Below, in pieces: positions 8,286-16,367 of a DNA stretch of 64,000 bases. Position 1 is the stretch's first letter. Each line of letters begins with the position of its first letter. Position numbers and translations under genes: made by a program. The stretch covers positions 62,001 to 126,000 of the forward strand of contig JAUYQR010000017.1 of assembly GCA_030697175.1 (NCBI GenBank), in the 5' to 3' direction. Source of the DNA: Paracoccaceae bacterium (GTDB taxonomy: Bacteria; Pseudomonadota; Alphaproteobacteria; Rhodobacterales; Rhodobacteraceae). Under the pieces are notes generated by a model, which saw only the letters and a program-made list of their open reading frames with translations, had not been told where the DNA came from and made no database searches.

Positions 8286-9116
8286 GTGCAGTCCCACGTC
8301 CGCCCGCAGACCCTGCATGAAGCCGTCGCAGCCTTGCGCTCCGGTCCGGCGCGGGTGCTGGCGGGGGGCACCGATCTTTACCCTGGCGCGGGCACGCAAC
8401 TTTCCGGCCCGATCCTGGATCTCACCGCGATCACCGACCTGCGCGGCATCGTGGCCTTCGCGGGCGGCATGCGGATCGGTGCCGCCACCACCTGGACCGC
8501 CATTGCCGAGGCCGGCCTGCCGCCCGCGCTGCACGCGCTGCAACAGGCAGCGCGCCACGTCGGCGGTCGCCAGATCCAGAACGCGGGCACGCTTGGCGGC
8601 AACCTCTGCAACGCCTCGCCCGCCGCCGATGGTGTGCCGCCGCTGCTGGCCGCCGACGCCGAGGTGGAGCTTGTGTCGGCCACCGGCACCCGCCGAATGC
8701 GACTTGGCTCGTTCCTCACCGGCCCGCGCCAGACGGCGCTTCGCCCCGGCGAGCTTCTTGTCGCGGTTCATATCCCGCCTTCCGGCCTGACCGGGCGCTC
8801 CACTTTCCTCAAACTGGGCGCGCGCAGCCATCTGGTGATCTCGATCGTCATGGTCGCGGCACGGGTAGTGCTTGACGGGGGCAGGGTGGTCAGCGCCGCA
8901 ATCGCCGTTGGCTCCTGCTCGGCCACCGCGCAGCGCCTGCCGCTGGTCGAGGCAGCCCTGATCGGCACCACCCCGGACGCGGCTCCCAGCCGCATCCGCC
9001 CCGCCGATGTCGCCTCGGCCCTGTCGCCCATCGACGACATCCGCGCCACCGCCGCCTACCGCCTGACTGCCGCCACCGAACTTGTCACCCGCGCCGTGGT
9101 CGAGGTGGCCCGATGA
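8286..9116 (+). CDS. FAD-binding (medium) subunit of a xanthine dehydrogenase-family molybdenum hydroxylase
   Basis: A 276-residue flavin subunit that passes electrons from the iron-sulfur centres of the partner protein to the acceptor. Family marks: RVLAGGTDLYPGA near the N-terminus (flavin diphosphate loop) and GGRQIQNAGTLGGNLCNASP in the middle (second FAD loop), then a CO-dehydrogenase-flavoprotein C-terminal domain. I chose the GTG at 8286 (VQSHVRPQTLHEAVA), because the longer GTG start at 8232 would place the inverted repeat and promoter inside the gene. It overlaps the next gene by 4 bases, so the two subunits are translationally coupled. The substrate cannot be read from this subunit. 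Confidence 0.88.
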   Translation: MQSHVRPQTLHEAVAALRSGPARVLAGGTDLYPGAGTQLSGPILDLTAITDLRGIVAFAGGMRIGAATTWTAIAEAGLPPALHALQQAARHVGGRQIQNAGTLGGNLCNASPAADGVPPLLAADAEVELVSATGTRRMRLGSFLTGPRQTALRPGELLVAVHIPPSGLTGRSTFLKLGARSHLVISIVMVAARVVLDGGRVVSAAIAVGSCSATAQRLPLVEAALIGTTPDAAPSRIRPADVASALSPIDDIRATAAYRLTAATELVTRAVVEVAR

Positions 9117-11782
9117 TCGCCTTCACCCTCAACGGCCGGCCCGTCACCATCGACGCGCCCCCCACCGAACGGCTGAGCGAGGTGTTGCGCGAGCGTCTTG
9201 GTCTCAAAGGCACCAAGGTCGGCTGCGATGCGGGCGATTGCGGCGCCTGCACCGTGCTGGTCGACGGCGCCGCAATCTGCGCCTGCCTGATGCCCGCCGC
9301 GCAAGTGGCGCAGCGTGAGGTGCAAACGGTCGAGGCCGAAACCCCCGCGCTCGCCCGCCTCCGCGCCGCCTTTCTGCGCCACGGTGCCGCGCAATGCGGC
9401 ATCTGCACCCCCGGTATGCTGATGGCCGCTGCCGACCTTCTGTCGCGCACCCCCAACCCAACCCGGACCGACGTTGAAACCGGCCTCGGCGGCGTCCTCT
9501 GCCGCTGCACCGGCTACGCCAAGATCATCACGGCCGTCTGCGATGCGGGGCAGGGCGCCCTGCCCGCCGAAATCACCGGCGCCATCGGCCAACGCATCGA
9601 ACGCCTTGACGGCGCGGCCAAGGTGGCGGGCGACAGCTTTGGCGCCGACGAATGGCCCGAAGGCGCGCTTGTCCTCAAGGCCGTCCGCTCGCCGCACCCC
9701 CACGCCGCCTTCACCCTCGGCGACCTCGCCACATTCGCCGCTCGCCCCGGCGTCGCCGCCGTGTTCACCGCCGCCGATATCCCCGGTCGCAATGCCTTCT
9801 CGGTGATCCCACCCTTCGCCGACCAGCCCGCCATCGCGGCCTCTCCTGCGCGCTTCCGCGGCGAATGCGTCGGCCTCGTCGCGTTCGAACCCGGCACCGA
9901 CCCCGACCTGACGGAATTCCCGATCACCTTTACCCCGCTTCCCGCCCTCACCACCCCGGCCGAGGCGGAGGCCGGCGCCCCCCTTCACCCCAACCGCCCC
10001 GGCAACCTTCTGGTCAAAGGCCGCGTCCGCAAGGGCGATGCGGCCGCCGCCCTCGCCACCTCGGCCCACATCGTCGAAGGCACCATGTCCACCGCCTTCG
10101 TCGAACACGCCTACATCGAACCCGAGGCCGGTTCCGCCTGGATGGACGGCGACACCCTCACCATCCGGGCCTGCACCCAGGCCCCCGGCATGGACCGCGA
10201 GGATACCGCCGCCATCCTCGGCCTGCCGCACTCCCGCGTCCGGATCATCCCCTCTGCCGTCGGCGGCGGCTTCGGCTCGAAACTCGACATCTCGCTGCAA
10301 CCGCTCCTCGGCCTCGTCGCGCTGAAGACGGGCCGCCCCTGCCGGATGACCTACACCCGCGCCGAAAGCATGGCCTCCACCACCAAACGCCACCCCGCCG
10401 AAATGACCGGCCGGATCGGCTGCGACGCCAAAGGCCGCATCACCGCCGTCGAATTCAACGGCCGCTTCAACACCGGTGCCTATTCAAGCTGGGGCCCGAC
10501 CGTCGCCAACCGCGTCCCGGTCCACGTCTCCGGCCCCTACCGCACGCCGCATATCACGGCAGAGGCCCGTGCCATCCACACCCACGGCCCCGTCTCCGGC
10601 GCGTTCCGCGGCTTTGGCGTGCCGCAAGGGGCGCTCTGGCAGGAAACCCTCTACGACCGGCTCGCGGGCAAGGTGGGCATCGACCGGCTCGAATTCCGCA
10701 TCCTGAACGCGCTGCGCGACGGCGACGCCTCTGCCACCGGCCAGATCCTGCACGCCACCGGCATCGCCCCGTGTCTTGAGGCGCTGCGCCCGCACTGGAC
10801 CCGCGCGCTGGCCGAAGCCAAGGCCCACCCGAACCGGGGTGTCGGCGTCGCCTCCTGCTGGTATGGCTGCGGCAACACCGCGCTGCCGAACCCCTCGACC
10901 ATCCGCATCGGCCTGTCGCATGCGGGCGAAGTGGTCCTGCACCAGGGCGCCACCGACATCGGCCAAGGCTCCAACACCGTCATCCCCCAGATCGCGGCCG
11001 AGGCGCTGGGCCTGCCGCTTGCCGCGTTCCGCCTGATCGGCCCCGACACCGCCCTCACGCCCGACGCGGGCAAGACCTCGGCCAGCCGCCAGACCTTTGT
11101 CACCGGCCGCGCCGCCAAGGCGGCGGCCGAGGCGCTGCGCCACGCCATCCTGCGGCTTGCCAATGCCGGGCAGGGTGCGACCCTCGCGCTGCACGGCGCG
11201 ACCCTTACCGTCCGCGACGGCACCACCCTGCGCCACATCGAGCTTGCGACAGTGCCGCCCGACCCCAACGGCTACGCCCTGTCGGCCGAGGAAACCTACG
11301 ACCCGCCAACCTCGCCCCTCGACGCCGACGGGCAGGGCAAACCCTACGCGCTTTACGGCTACGGCGCGCAGATGGTGGAACTGGAGGTTGACCCGGCGCT
11401 TGGCACCACGCGCCTCGTGAAGATCACCGCAGCACATGACGTCGGCCGCGCGATCAACCCGACCCTCGCCGAAGGCCAGATCGAAGGTGGCATCGCGCAA
11501 GGCATCGGCCTCGCGCTGATGGAGGACTACATCGCCGGGCGCACCGAAAACCTGCACGACTACCTGATCCCAACCTTCGGCGACGTGCCAGAGGTCGAAA
11601 GCGTGCTGATCGAAGTGCCCGATCCCGAAGGCCCGTTCGGTGCCAAGGGCCTTGGCGAACACGTCCTGATCCCGACCGCGCCCGCCATCGTGAACGCGAT
11701 CCGCCACGCCACCGGTGCCGAACTCAGCCGCGTCCCCGCGCTCCCGCACCGCGTCCGTGCCGCGATGGAGGCTCGCCAATGA
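9113..11782 (+). CDS. Fused [2Fe-2S] and molybdopterin subunit of a xanthine dehydrogenase-family hydroxylase
   Basis: Hydroxylates a ring carbon with water-derived oxygen, usually next to a ring nitrogen. This 889-residue protein joins what are often two subunits. Residues 1-150 hold two [2Fe-2S] clusters (CDAGDCGAC at 38-46, then C56/C58; CGIC at 95-98; CRC at 130-132). From about 165 comes the molybdenum cofactor part, with the GAKGLGE loop holding the probable catalytic Glu849. Members of the family act on purines, nicotinate, quinolines and aldehydes. Since a 6-hydroxynicotinate reductase-like gene follows, an N-heteroaromatic acid is the best guess. An 88-base gap with a GC-rich hairpin separates it from that gene. 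Confidence 0.9.
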   Translation: MIAFTLNGRPVTIDAPPTERLSEVLRERLGLKGTKVGCDAGDCGACTVLVDGAAICACLMPAAQVAQREVQTVEAETPALARLRAAFLRHGAAQCGICTPGMLMAAADLLSRTPNPTRTDVETGLGGVLCRCTGYAKIITAVCDAGQGALPAEITGAIGQRIERLDGAAKVAGDSFGADEWPEGALVLKAVRSPHPHAAFTLGDLATFAARPGVAAVFTAADIPGRNAFSVIPPFADQPAIAASPARFRGECVGLVAFEPGTDPDLTEFPITFTPLPALTTPAEAEAGAPLHPNRPGNLLVKGRVRKGDAAAALATSAHIVEGTMSTAFVEHAYIEPEAGSAWMDGDTLTIRACTQAPGMDREDTAAILGLPHSRVRIIPSAVGGGFGSKLDISLQPLLGLVALKTGRPCRMTYTRAESMASTTKRHPAEMTGRIGCDAKGRITAVEFNGRFNTGAYSSWGPTVANRVPVHVSGPYRTPHITAEARAIHTHGPVSGAFRGFGVPQGALWQETLYDRLAGKVGIDRLEFRILNALRDGDASATGQILHATGIAPCLEALRPHWTRALAEAKAHPNRGVGVASCWYGCGNTALPNPSTIRIGLSHAGEVVLHQGATDIGQGSNTVIPQIAAEALGLPLAAFRLIGPDTALTPDAGKTSASRQTFVTGRAAKAAAEALRHAILRLANAGQGATLALHGATLTVRDGTTLRHIELATVPPDPNGYALSAEETYDPPTSPLDADGQGKPYALYGYGAQMVELEVDPALGTTRLVKITAAHDVGRAINPTLAEGQIEGGIAQGIGLALMEDYIAGRTENLHDYLIPTFGDVPEVESVLIEVPDPEGPFGAKGLGEHVLIPTAPAIVNAIRHATGAELSRVPALPHRVRAAMEARQ

Positions 11783-11819
11783 TCCTCCTCCGGTTTCCCC
11801 TTCGGCAATCATCCTCCCG

Positions 11820-11848
11820 GCGTGCGGGGGTGGAAGTCCCCCACCGCG
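11820..11848. repeat. GC-rich hairpin, possible family A remnant
   Basis: GCGTGCGGGGGTGGAAGTCCCCCACCGC can form a stem with GGGGGTGG opposite CCCCCACC. It lies in the short gap between the hydroxylase and the reductase and may tune their relative expression. It has no CCCAAATATCC box. Confidence 0.45.
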
Positions 11849-11870
11849 ACGGCAACGCAGGAAGCCTCCG

Positions 11871-13328
11871 ATGACCGAAGCGCCTGAAAAGATCCGCTGC
11901 GATGCCTGCCCGGTGATGTGCTACATCGCACCGGGGCAAACCGGCGCCTGCGACCGCTACGCCAATGCCGCGGGCCGCATCGTGCGCACTGATCCCGTGG
12001 TCATGCTGACCCATGCGCTGGAGACGGGCCACCGCATCGTGCGCTTCGCCGCCCGCGACTGGGATGGCGATCCGATGCCCGCCGAGGCCATGCCCGCAGA
12101 CATCGCCGTGACCGGCATCGGATCGGGCACCACCTATCCCGATTACAAGCCCGCACCCTTCATCGTCTCGTCCCGCCTCGACGGCGCCGACATGGTCACC
12201 GTGGTGACCGAGGCGATCTTTTCCTACTGCGGCGTAAAGGTGAAGATCGACACTGACCGCTTCCTCGGCCCCGAAGGCGCCGTGGTGCGGGCGGAAGGCG
12301 AGCCGGTCGGCCATGTCACCACCGCCGAATATGGCAGCCAGATGCTGTCGCTTGGCGGCGTGCATCACCTGACGGGTGGCAGCAAGGCCGAGGGCCGCGT
12401 CACCTGTGCGGCCATGCTGGCCTTGTGCAACGGCGATGCGGTGACGCTGGTGATCGACGGCGGCTCCACCGTCACCGTGCAGGCGGGCCAGCCGCCCATC
12501 GTCGATGGCCGGCCCGAACGGCGGATGCGCGTCGGCTGCGGCTCGGCGACCATCGGCATGTTCGCAAGCCAATGGCGTGGGCTCGTGGATGAGGTGGTGG
12601 TGGTCGACGACCACATCACCGGCGTCGTCAGTGAACATCAGGCGGGCAAGGTTCTTGGCTGGGAACCGACGGGCATCAAGATCAAGGGCCACCGCTCCAC
12701 CCCCGGCCGCTATTTCCGCGTGTCGGAACCGGGCCTCGGCTGGGGCGGGACCAAGCTGACCGATCCTCTCGACATCCTTGGCGAGTGGAACCCCAAGAAA
12801 GGCGCGCGCCCCGGTCTGAGGCTTCTGATGGTGTCCACCACGGGCGAGGAATTTGCCTATTACACCCTCGACGACGCGCTGATACCGCAGCCGCAGCCCT
12901 TGCCCGACAGCCTGAAAGCCACCGTCGGGCTGATCGACGAAAACTGCGAACCCTCGCTCTGCACCGTCCTTTTCATGGGCGGCGCAGGGGGCAGCTTGCG
13001 CGCCGGGGTGACGAAGAATCCCGTCCGCCTGACCCGTTCGGTGCAATCCGGCGCCACACGGCTGACCTCGGGTGGGGCGGAGTGCTACATCTGGCCCGGC
13101 GGCGGCATCACCTTCATGGTCGACGTGACGCGGCTGCCGAAGGGCGCCTTCGGCTATGTGCCGACGCCCGCGCTGGTGGCGCCGTTGGAGTTCACGCTGC
13201 CGCGCGACGCCTACCTCGCGATGGGTGGTCATGACGCGGCGGTGCGCAGCCTTGACGAGATCATGGCCGAGGGTGGCGAATACCCCACCGCCGCGCGCCT
13301 CGAGCCCTGGCGGAGTGACGGGCTGTGA
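11871..13328 (+). CDS. 6-hydroxynicotinate reductase-like iron-sulfur flavoprotein
   Basis: A 485-residue protein resembling 6-hydroxynicotinate reductase (Hnr) of nicotinate fermentation, which reduces the hydroxypyridine ring to a tetrahydro-oxo lactam and carries covalent flavin and Fe-S clusters. Seen here: an N-terminal cluster motif with cysteines at 10, 13, 17 and 27 (RCDACPVMC ... GACDRY), and several further conserved-looking Cys (CEPSLC, AECYIW). Also seen is SVQSGATRLTSGG around Thr396, very like the SGATxTS covalent-FMN site of NqrC/RnfG, but with Ser in place of the leading Asp. The start at 11871 follows GGAAGCCTCCG. The usual partner is the upstream molybdenum hydroxylase. The exact substrate is unknown. 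Confidence 0.78.
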   Translation: MTEAPEKIRCDACPVMCYIAPGQTGACDRYANAAGRIVRTDPVVMLTHALETGHRIVRFAARDWDGDPMPAEAMPADIAVTGIGSGTTYPDYKPAPFIVSSRLDGADMVTVVTEAIFSYCGVKVKIDTDRFLGPEGAVVRAEGEPVGHVTTAEYGSQMLSLGGVHHLTGGSKAEGRVTCAAMLALCNGDAVTLVIDGGSTVTVQAGQPPIVDGRPERRMRVGCGSATIGMFASQWRGLVDEVVVVDDHITGVVSEHQAGKVLGWEPTGIKIKGHRSTPGRYFRVSEPGLGWGGTKLTDPLDILGEWNPKKGARPGLRLLMVSTTGEEFAYYTLDDALIPQPQPLPDSLKATVGLIDENCEPSLCTVLFMGGAGGSLRAGVTKNPVRLTRSVQSGATRLTSGGAECYIWPGGGITFMVDVTRLPKGAFGYVPTPALVAPLEFTLPRDAYLAMGGHDAAVRSLDEIMAEGGEYPTAARLEPWRSDGL

Positions 13329-13431
13329 CGGGTGATCCAAATGAGCGGCTTCGCCGCATTCGTTTCAGGTCGCCCGCGCGGCCAAGGCCGCTTGGCTCCG
13401 ATTTCGAGTATTTGGCAAAAGGGCAAGCCGG

Positions 13432-14298
13432 ATGAATTGCCATACCTTTGCCAGACGCTTGCCAGACGGGCGCCAGCACCTCCAGCACGGGCCGATCGAC
13501 CTCATCATCGAGGCATGGGGCGAGGCCGATGCGGTCGCCGAGGCTTACCACCGTGCGGCGCGGCGCTTCGAGACCGTGCTGACCGAACTGGTCGCGGAAC
13601 TTCCGTTGCTGCGCGGTCTCGATGCTGCTCCGACCGGCGTCATGGCGCGGCGCATGGCGCGCGCGGTGGCCCCGTTCCGCCCGGCCTTCATCACGCCGAT
13701 GGCTGCGGTCGCCGGGTCGGTGGCGGAAGAAATCCTGGCGGCGCTCGTCGGTCCCGGCATCGTGAAAGCCTATGTCAACAACGGGGGTGACATTGCGGTT
13801 CACCTTGGCCCCGGACAACGCCTGACCTGTGCGATGATCGAAGGGCAGGGGGCCTTGACCCTGTCCGACCGTGACGCCGCGCGGGGTATCGCGAGCTCGG
13901 GTTGGGGCGGGCGGAGCTGGTCTTTCGGCATTGCCGACGCGGTCACCGTGGTCGCGCGCACCGCCGCGATGGCGGATGCGGCCGCGACGATGATCGCCAA
14001 TGCCGTTGACCTGCCGGGGCACCCGGCCGTCACGCGTTGCCCCGCAAACACCCTGCAGGCCGACACCGATCTGGGCGACAGGCTGGTCACGACTGCGGTT
14101 GGCCCGCTGTCCGGCGCAGACATCGCCCGCGCCCTTGACGCGGGCCTTGGCACCGCCGATGCTTTTCGCGCCCGTGGTCTGATTGATGCTGCGGCCCTTT
14201 TCCTGCACTCAGCGTGCCGTGTGACCGGCCCGCTGTTTCCTGGCCCGCCCTTCCCCGCAGCCGATTTCCTGCCCGCACCGGAGCCCGCGCATGTCTGA
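13432..14298 (+). CDS. UPF0280 (ApbE-superfamily) protein, proposed flavin transferase
   Basis: A 288-residue cytoplasmic protein of the uncharacterised UPF0280 family, related to ApbE, which attaches FMN to Thr/Ser of target proteins using FAD and magnesium. Retained ApbE-like signatures: VNNGGDIAVHL (NGGD at 117-120) and GIADAVTVVARTAAMADAA, with the metal-site motif ADAAAT at 181-186. There is no signal peptide, unlike classical periplasmic ApbE. It lies just downstream of the reductase-like gene, whose SGAT site needs a flavin transferase; this pairing is the basis of the functional proposal. It overlaps the next gene by 8 bases. In the 103-base upstream gap only a faint family A relic (GAGTATTTGGCAA) is seen. 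Confidence 0.8.
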   Translation: MNCHTFARRLPDGRQHLQHGPIDLIIEAWGEADAVAEAYHRAARRFETVLTELVAELPLLRGLDAAPTGVMARRMARAVAPFRPAFITPMAAVAGSVAEEILAALVGPGIVKAYVNNGGDIAVHLGPGQRLTCAMIEGQGALTLSDRDAARGIASSGWGGRSWSFGIADAVTVVARTAAMADAAATMIANAVDLPGHPAVTRCPANTLQADTDLGDRLVTTAVGPLSGADIARALDAGLGTADAFRARGLIDAAALFLHSACRVTGPLFPGPPFPAADFLPAPEPAHV

Positions 14299-14872
14299 CT
14301 TTACCATTCGCAAGATCGTCCTGCAGGTCGAGGAAATCATCCACGAAGGTGGCCCGGCCGCCACGCAGCCCGCCCTGAAAGGCGCCGTCTACGCGATCTG
14401 CGCCAACCCCTTCGCCGGGCGCTACGAGCCGGACCTGCAACCGGCGATGGAGGCGCTGAAACCCCTCGCTCTCGACCTCACCGACCGGCTCGTGGCGGCG
14501 CTGGGCGGGCGGACGGGCATCGACGCCTATGGCAAGGGCGCCATCGTGGGCGAGAACGGCGAGCATGAGCATGGCGCGATCTGGCACGTTTCGGGCGGCT
14601 ACGGGATGCGTGACCGGCTGGGCGAGTGTCGCGCGATCGTGCCCTCGGCGATGAAGGTGGGCGGCATGGGCACCACGCTTGATGTGCCGCTCGGTCACCT
14701 GAACGCGGCCTATGTTCGGTCGCGTTTCGACGTCATTACAATAGCTTGCGAAGACGGTCCGCGGGCGAACGAGGTGCTTTTTGCGCTTGCGATGGCGCGT
14801 GGGGGCCGGGTGCACAGCCGGATGGGCGGGCTTGAGGTGGATCAGGTCAAGGGGGAGGATGGTTTGCGGTGA
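14291..14872 (+). CDS. AA_synth-family protein (amino acid synthesis family, function unknown)
   Basis: A 193-residue soluble protein matching the AA_synth (PF06684-type) family by its overall pattern: IRKIVLQVEEIIHEGG at the start, AVYAICANPFAGRYEPDL, the glycine-rich YGKGAIVGENGEHEHGA, and VPSAMKVGGMGTTLDVPLGH. The family name is historical and no reaction is established. Members often sit beside UPF0280, molybdenum hydroxylase and ABC-import genes, as here. Conserved Glu/His residues around the GENGEHEHG stretch could be catalytic or metal-binding. Overlaps with both neighbours indicate translation as one unit. A ring-modifying or accessory role is a guess from context only. Confidence 0.75.
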   Translation: MSDFTIRKIVLQVEEIIHEGGPAATQPALKGAVYAICANPFAGRYEPDLQPAMEALKPLALDLTDRLVAALGGRTGIDAYGKGAIVGENGEHEHGAIWHVSGGYGMRDRLGECRAIVPSAMKVGGMGTTLDVPLGHLNAAYVRSRFDVITIACEDGPRANEVLFALAMARGGRVHSRMGGLEVDQVKGEDGLR

Positions 14873-16278
14873 GCATGCGCCGGGGCTTTCAGTGCCTTGA
14901 AAGACATTGCCGGGAATTCACCCGAATTCTTGGCTGTGCCGGTGTTAGCCTCGCACTGACCTCCGGAACCGCCTTGGCCTGCGCCCTGCCACCCTCGGTG
15001 ATCCTGACCCTGCCGACCGGCCACTACATCACCGGGGCCGCCCTTGCCGTCGGCCTGACCGCGATCCTCGGGGCGCTGTCGCATCGCCTGCCAAGCCTGA
15101 CCCCGGTCACGCTGCTGGAACGACGGGTTCTGGTCCCGGTCGCGGTCTCGTCCTACATGGGCTTTCTGGGGTTTCTCGGCCTCATCCTCATCGGCCTTTT
15201 CGGCAGCCGCGATCCGATGCACAACCTGATGACGCTGGTGTTCTGGACCGGGGTCTGGATCGCCGTTCCCTTGGGCTCGATGCTGATGGGAAACCTCTGG
15301 CGCCCGATCAACCCCTGGACCGGCCCGGTCCGCATCGCGCGCACGCTTCTGGGTCGCAGCGGCAGCATCGGCCTTGCCCGGTTCGGCCATCTTCCCGCGA
15401 TCCTTGGCTACGCGGGGTTCGTCTGGTTCCAGATGGTGTCGCTGTCGCCGGACGATCCCGCCGTGCTGGCGCTGACGGCGCTGGCCTACTGGGCGGTGGT
15501 CTTCACCCTTGCGGTTCTGGAAGGCGACGACTGGCTGGAACAGGGCGAGTTCCTGACCGTTCTTTTCGGGATGATCGCCAAGGTCGCGCCGTTCTGGCTG
15601 CGCCTTGACGGACCGCGCGCGAAGCTGATGGCAGGCTGGCCCGGCGCACAGGTGCTGACCCTGCCGCCGCTTGGCCCTTCGGCCATCATCTTCGTCACCC
15701 TGGCCCTCGCCGCCCTCACCTTCGACGGGCTGGCCGAGACGTTCTGGTGGCAGGCACTGATCGGGGAAAACCCGCTGGAACCCACCGGACGTTCCGGTGT
15801 CATGCTGGCAAATACCGTCGGGCTGATGGCCGTCTGGGTGCTGACCCTGACGCTGATCCTTGGCGTCGTCGCGCTTGGCCGCCGCCTTGGCGGCGCGGGC
15901 CTTGCCACCGGTCCGGTGATGCTGTCGTTCCTTGCCATCGCCGCCGGCTACCACGCCGCGCATTACCTCGTGGTGCTGCTGACGGCCGGGCAATACACCC
16001 TGGCCGCGCTGAACGACCCGTTCTTCGTGGGCGATGCCTGGCTTGGCCTGCCGCCCTTCTACGTCTCGTTCGGGTTCCTGACCGATCCTTCGGTGATGCC
16101 GCTGATCTACGCCGCGCAGTTCGCCGCCATCCTTGGCGCGCATCTGCTGGCCGTGGTGCTGGCGCTGAAACTGGCGGGGCAGGGCGCGCGGCCCCTGGCC
16201 CACCTGCCGCTGACCGTCCTGATGGTCGGCTACACCGTGCTTGGTCTCTGGCTGCTGTCCACCGCCAGAACCGGATGA
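14869..16278 (+). CDS. Polytopic membrane protein of unknown function
   Basis: A 469-residue integral membrane protein with about eleven or twelve hydrophobic segments, starting near 40 (ALPPSVILTLPTGHYITGAA) and ending near 462. Conserved-looking hydrophilic loops include FGSRDPMHNLM, MGNLWRPINPW and PFFVGDAWLGLPPFY. Its shape recalls membrane proteins annotated as fenitrothion hydrolase, but I cannot confirm that. The GTG start at 14869 overlaps the previous stop (GTGA); an ATG two codons on is equally possible. In this cluster it might move a product, or link the reductase to the membrane electron pool. Both ideas are inference. Confidence 0.7.
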   Translation: MSMRRGFQCLERHCREFTRILGCAGVSLALTSGTALACALPPSVILTLPTGHYITGAALAVGLTAILGALSHRLPSLTPVTLLERRVLVPVAVSSYMGFLGFLGLILIGLFGSRDPMHNLMTLVFWTGVWIAVPLGSMLMGNLWRPINPWTGPVRIARTLLGRSGSIGLARFGHLPAILGYAGFVWFQMVSLSPDDPAVLALTALAYWAVVFTLAVLEGDDWLEQGEFLTVLFGMIAKVAPFWLRLDGPRAKLMAGWPGAQVLTLPPLGPSAIIFVTLALAALTFDGLAETFWWQALIGENPLEPTGRSGVMLANTVGLMAVWVLTLTLILGVVALGRRLGGAGLATGPVMLSFLAIAAGYHAAHYLVVLLTAGQYTLAALNDPFFVGDAWLGLPPFYVSFGFLTDPSVMPLIYAAQFAAILGAHLLAVVLALKLAGQGARPLAHLPLTVLMVGYTVLGLWLLSTARTG

Positions 16279-16367
16279 AATCAGTGGACAACTTCGGGCA
16301 TCCCGCCCACCCTTGACCGACGACCAGCCTCCGTCAGAGAGGCCCGCAACAGTGGAGAGAGACAGAC

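Noticed and set aside
13332-13790. Alternative 152-codon frame overlapping the UPF0280 gene
   Set aside because: It is a +1 shadow rich in Arg and Gly; the 13432 frame carries the ApbE-like motifs.
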